53,886 nt of DNA from Thomasclavelia spiroformis (GTDB lineage: Bacteria > Bacillota_I > Bacilli_A > Erysipelotrichales > Coprobacillaceae): assembly GCA_016901755.1 (NCBI GenBank), contig JACJKV010000019.1, positions 1-53,886 on the forward strand, read 5' to 3'. The notes under the pieces are model-generated. The model saw only the letters and a program-made list of their open reading frames with translations. It did no database searches and was not told where the DNA came from. Both the position numbers and the translations under genes were made by a program. The stretch's first letter is position 1. The number at the start of each line of letters is the position of its first letter. This document shows positions 51,233-53,886 of this stretch, in pieces.

Positions 51233-53886
51233 TTATATACTCATTTTCTTTTTGTAAACAACCAAAATGAGTATTCCTGAGAAGATTGCTGTTGATAACC
51301 ATTCAAGAACTTGAATAGCATCTCCTGTTTCGATACCTTCCACTGCTGGTTGTGTATAAGTATTTGTAAATACCAGTTCATCTGAAGCAACAACTGCATT
51401 CAGCTGTCCTAAACCATCATCGGTAACGGTAACAGTTACATTCTTTTTAGAATTGTCATAAGTAATATCTTTGTCATCTCCCTTAACCTCTGAAATAGTG
51501 TACGTATAAGTACCTGCTTTATCAAAAGTTAATGTTGAGAACTGAATATTACCATTGACATCATTTTGTACTTTTTCAACAACTTGTCCATTCTGATCAG
51601 TTAATTCGAATGTAAATTCATTGTCTTTAATGCTTCTACCTTCTAATTTCTTTAAGGCTTTGATATTAACTGTCGTTTCTTTTGCAGAATAAGTATTTTC
51701 GAAATTAGCATTTTGTATTAAGACATTATCTTTGTATAATTCCCAAGAAACATTTAGTTGACCATTATGTTGGTCTACTACATGAGCTTTAGCAACATAC
51801 AAAGTATTATCATAAACTACTCCACCTTTACCATTTTGTTTTTCATATAAATTAAAATTATATGTTCCTTCTTTTGTAAAAGTAATAGGTGTCATTTTAA
51901 TATTTCCGGATTCATCATTTGTTCCTGTTGACACTGTTATTCCTGTTTGGTCTGTCATGATAAATTCAAACTCATCTTTTATCAAATCACGCCCTACTAG
52001 AGTTTTATTTAATGCAATTCCAGAAGAAACATCAGTGATAGAGCTATCTTTTGGATCTACACTATAATGATTTGTAAATTCAAATCCATTATTTTCAACT
52101 TCAACAGATAATGTTCCATCCCCATTATCAGTAACGTTAACTATTACTGCTCTAGAAGTGTTTTTGTCATTAGTTATACCATCAACTTTACCAGTTTCAG
52201 TAATTGTATATTTGAAAGTTGCTTTTCTAGTACCATCGTCCAATTGAACAACATTCTTAAATATACTCATATCATATTTAATTTCTCCGAATCTGATAGA
52301 GTTAGCACTATCATTTTTTTGTACTAAATCCGATGGTTGAGGTACTATACTACGTGTAATGACATTGCCATCTTTATCTTTACGATATTCTTCAGGAGTG
52401 ATATCTTCTACCTTCATAGTAAATGTATATTTATCATTAATCAATGGTGGCAGAGTACCCTCATCTGCTGTTAGATTTTTACTACCATTAATAATCACTG
52501 TTTGAACTTCATTCTTTCCATACTCATTTTTAAATGAAAGAGTATTATTTGAATTGTTAGGATAAATCACATTGATAGATAATTGTCCTTCACCATTATC
52601 AGTAATCTTAACAGTAATAATAAATTCACCTTCAATTGCTGTTATACCGTTTGGTAAATCACTCTCCTTAACAGTATATTTGTAATTGTATACAGTCTGA
52701 TTATTTTCCTTATTTTTTGTTGCAATTCCGTTGTGTACATCTGCTAAAATTTGATCCATAGTGTATTTAATATCACCAAAAGATACCTTTCCATTAGAAT
52801 CATTAGATCCTGTAGAAACAATCTGATTTTTAGAATTTAATACATTAAAAGTAAATTGTTTATCTTTTAAATTACCATTAACCAATTCTTTCGTAGCATT
52901 AATTTGCACATTACCACTTGGTCCTAAAACAGTTGACGCATCATATTTATTAGCAAACGATATCTTAACAACTTCATTATTATATTCTTTAGTTTGTCCA
53001 TCTTTTTCAACTGTTGTTTTGATAGTAGTAATATCATCTACAACTGTAGGTGCAATAGTAACATGATATTGCGAATTATCATAAATAATATAATCTTTAT
53101 CTCCTTTTTGTTCTGAAATAGTAAATTCATATACTTTACCATTATCTTCAGATTTAAATGTCATATTATTTAATAAAGTGGTCATAACATCACTACTAGT
53201 TCCATTAACTTGTGTAGATTGTGAATTAGAGATAGTTGTACTCATAGTTTCCATTCCTGCTTTGTTAGCTGATGCAGTATCTTTAGCAGTAATAACAAAC
53301 GTGAATTCTCCATCTTTCATATCAAGACCAGATAATGTTTTTTCAATTTGTAAGCCTGAAATTGTTCCATAAGTATAAACATTATAGAAAATATCATTTT
53401 GTACAGTTAATGAATGAGCAAATCCACCAACTAAGTTATCTGTAACATCAATAGTAATTATAGCTTTTTGATTAGAATAAGACAAACCATCAATATTACC
53501 TTTTTCTTCATTTACTTCAAAAACATAAGTTCCTAATTCAGTAAATGTCATATCACCAAAAGTAAATTCTGCAATATTGCCACTTGCTGGTTTTGAAACA
53601 TCAACAGTAGTATGTTCTAATTGAACCGATGTTGGACCTGAAATCTGTGTAATATTGAATTTAAATGTTTCATTAGCCCAAGCTTTACCAATCAATTCTT
53701 TCTTTAATTTAAATACATCATCTACTTTATATTCAGTTTCAAATATTTTATAAATATTCGTGAATACGATACCAGCTACATCTTCACCATCTTTAGTTAC
53801 TTTCTTGTCTATTTGCAGCTGTCCGTTTCCGGCATCACTGACACTGACTTCTACTTTGTATTCTTCCTTGGAATATGTCACACCTG
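51233..53886 (-). CDS. Surface adhesin of Spy0128-like isopeptide repeats, 5' end outside window
   Basis: The reading frame runs off the window end (upstream in-frame codons continue), so the N-terminus is missing; 882 or more residues are visible. Six complete repeats and part of a seventh follow each other, each about 100-150 residues and ending in F-x-N-x-Y (e.g. VFTNIY, FANKYD, FENTYS, VFTNTY). In each, a Lys near the start (KKLEGR, KTLVGR, KTLSG), a Glu in ISE/VNE and this Asn are the residues that form intramolecular isopeptide bonds in pilin-type (FctA/Spy0128) domains. The C-terminus has GIETGD, a hydrophobic span and KKK: a sorting signal. Probably a stalk or adhesin; ligand unknown. 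Confidence 0.88.
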   Translation of the reverse strand, partial: GVTYSKEEYKVEVSVSDAGNGQLQIDKKVTKDGEDVAGIVFTNIYKIFETEYKVDDVFKLKKELIGKAWANETFKFNITQISGPTSVQLEHTTVDVSKPASGNIAEFTFGDMTFTELGTYVFEVNEEKGNIDGLSYSNQKAIITIDVTDNLVGGFAHSLTVQNDIFYNVYTYGTISGLQIEKTLSGLDMKDGEFTFVITAKDTASANKAGMETMSTTISNSQSTQVNGTSSDVMTTLLNNMTFKSEDNGKVYEFTISEQKGDKDYIIYDNSQYHVTIAPTVVDDITTIKTTVEKDGQTKEYNNEVVKISFANKYDASTVLGPSGNVQINATKELVNGNLKDKQFTFNVLNSKNQIVSTGSNDSNGKVSFGDIKYTMDQILADVHNGIATKNKENNQTVYNYKYTVKESDLPNGITAIEGEFIITVKITDNGEGQLSINVIYPNNSNNTLSFKNEYGKNEVQTVIINGSKNLTADEGTLPPLINDKYTFTMKVEDITPEEYRKDKDGNVITRSIVPQPSDLVQKNDSANSIRFGEIKYDMSIFKNVVQLDDGTRKATFKYTITETGKVDGITNDKNTSRAVIVNVTDNGDGTLSVEVENNGFEFTNHYSVDPKDSSITDVSSGIALNKTLVGRDLIKDEFEFIMTDQTGITVSTGTNDESGNIKMTPITFTKEGTYNFNLYEKQNGKGGVVYDNTLYVAKAHVVDQHNGQLNVSWELYKDNVLIQNANFENTYSAKETTVNIKALKKLEGRSIKDNEFTFELTDQNGQVVEKVQNDVNGNIQFSTLTFDKAGTYTYTISEVKGDDKDITYDNSKKNVTVTVTDDGLGQLNAVVASDELVFTNTYTQPAVEGIETGDAIQVLEWLSTAIFSGILILVVYKKKMSI

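Overview
The window is chromosome-backbone DNA of a low-GC, endospore-forming Firmicute. TGA is used as a stop. The mix of Bacillus-like conserved gene order, a reduced sporulation set, and cell-wall-anchored proteins with non-canonical sorting signals suggests a gut Erysipelotrichia-type bacterium (relatives of Coprobacillus or Catenibacterium). That placement is inference; no rRNA or tRNA gene was seen.

Layout. (1) 1-8984, mostly minus strand: the 3' end of a class A penicillin-binding protein gene, then nth, dnaD, a tseB/ypmB-like gene, a membrane zinc peptidase, HU, spoIVA, pyruvate kinase and dacB-spmA-spmB. Each block matches a Bacillus neighbourhood (ponA-nth-dnaD-ypmB; hbs-spoIVA; dacB-spmAB). 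(2) 9035-11772: a small orphan gene and an IS91-like mobile element carrying a tyrosine recombinase plus an HUH-type transposase, bounded by unusual two-part inverted repeats. (3) 11897-14696: an overlapping operon scpA-scpB-DUF5662-fruK-like. (4) 14732-18777: a membrane protein on the plus strand facing the spoVAC-D-E-F operon tail to tail. (5) 18784-21474: folT-like transporter and folC (with an extra N-terminal domain), separated by a threefold tandem repeat with compensatory changes. (6) 21504-26474: darA, a dGTPase-like gene, mntP and two FAD enzymes. (7) 26527-32325: yebC, a thioesterase, manA, a HAD phosphatase, a D,D-carboxypeptidase and a DMT permease. (8) 32326-45723: ileS with a T-box, divIVA, ylmH, sepF, ylmC, sigG, sigE, spoIIGA, proC, ftsZ, ftsA, divIB, murB, murG, i.e. 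a division cluster fused to the sigma-E/sigma-G cluster. (9) 46028-53886: an accessory surface region with a 1121-residue secreted protein holding two complete metallo-beta-lactamase-fold modules, two adjacent RpiR-type regulators, and a giant Spy0128-like repeat adhesin cut by the window end.

How it fits together. Division genes (ftsZ, ftsA, divIB, sepF, divIVA), wall synthesis genes (murB, murG, PBP, carboxypeptidases) and mother-cell/forespore genes (spoIIGA-sigE, sigG, spoIVA, spoVA, spmAB, dacB) describe one growth-to-sporulation programme. The spoIIGA promoter even appears to keep the abnormally long spacer known from B. subtilis spoIIG.

The features I consider least explained are the three tandem repeats between folC and folT, the ends of the IS91-like element, the duplicated surface metallo-hydrolase with its regulators, and the extra domain on FolC.
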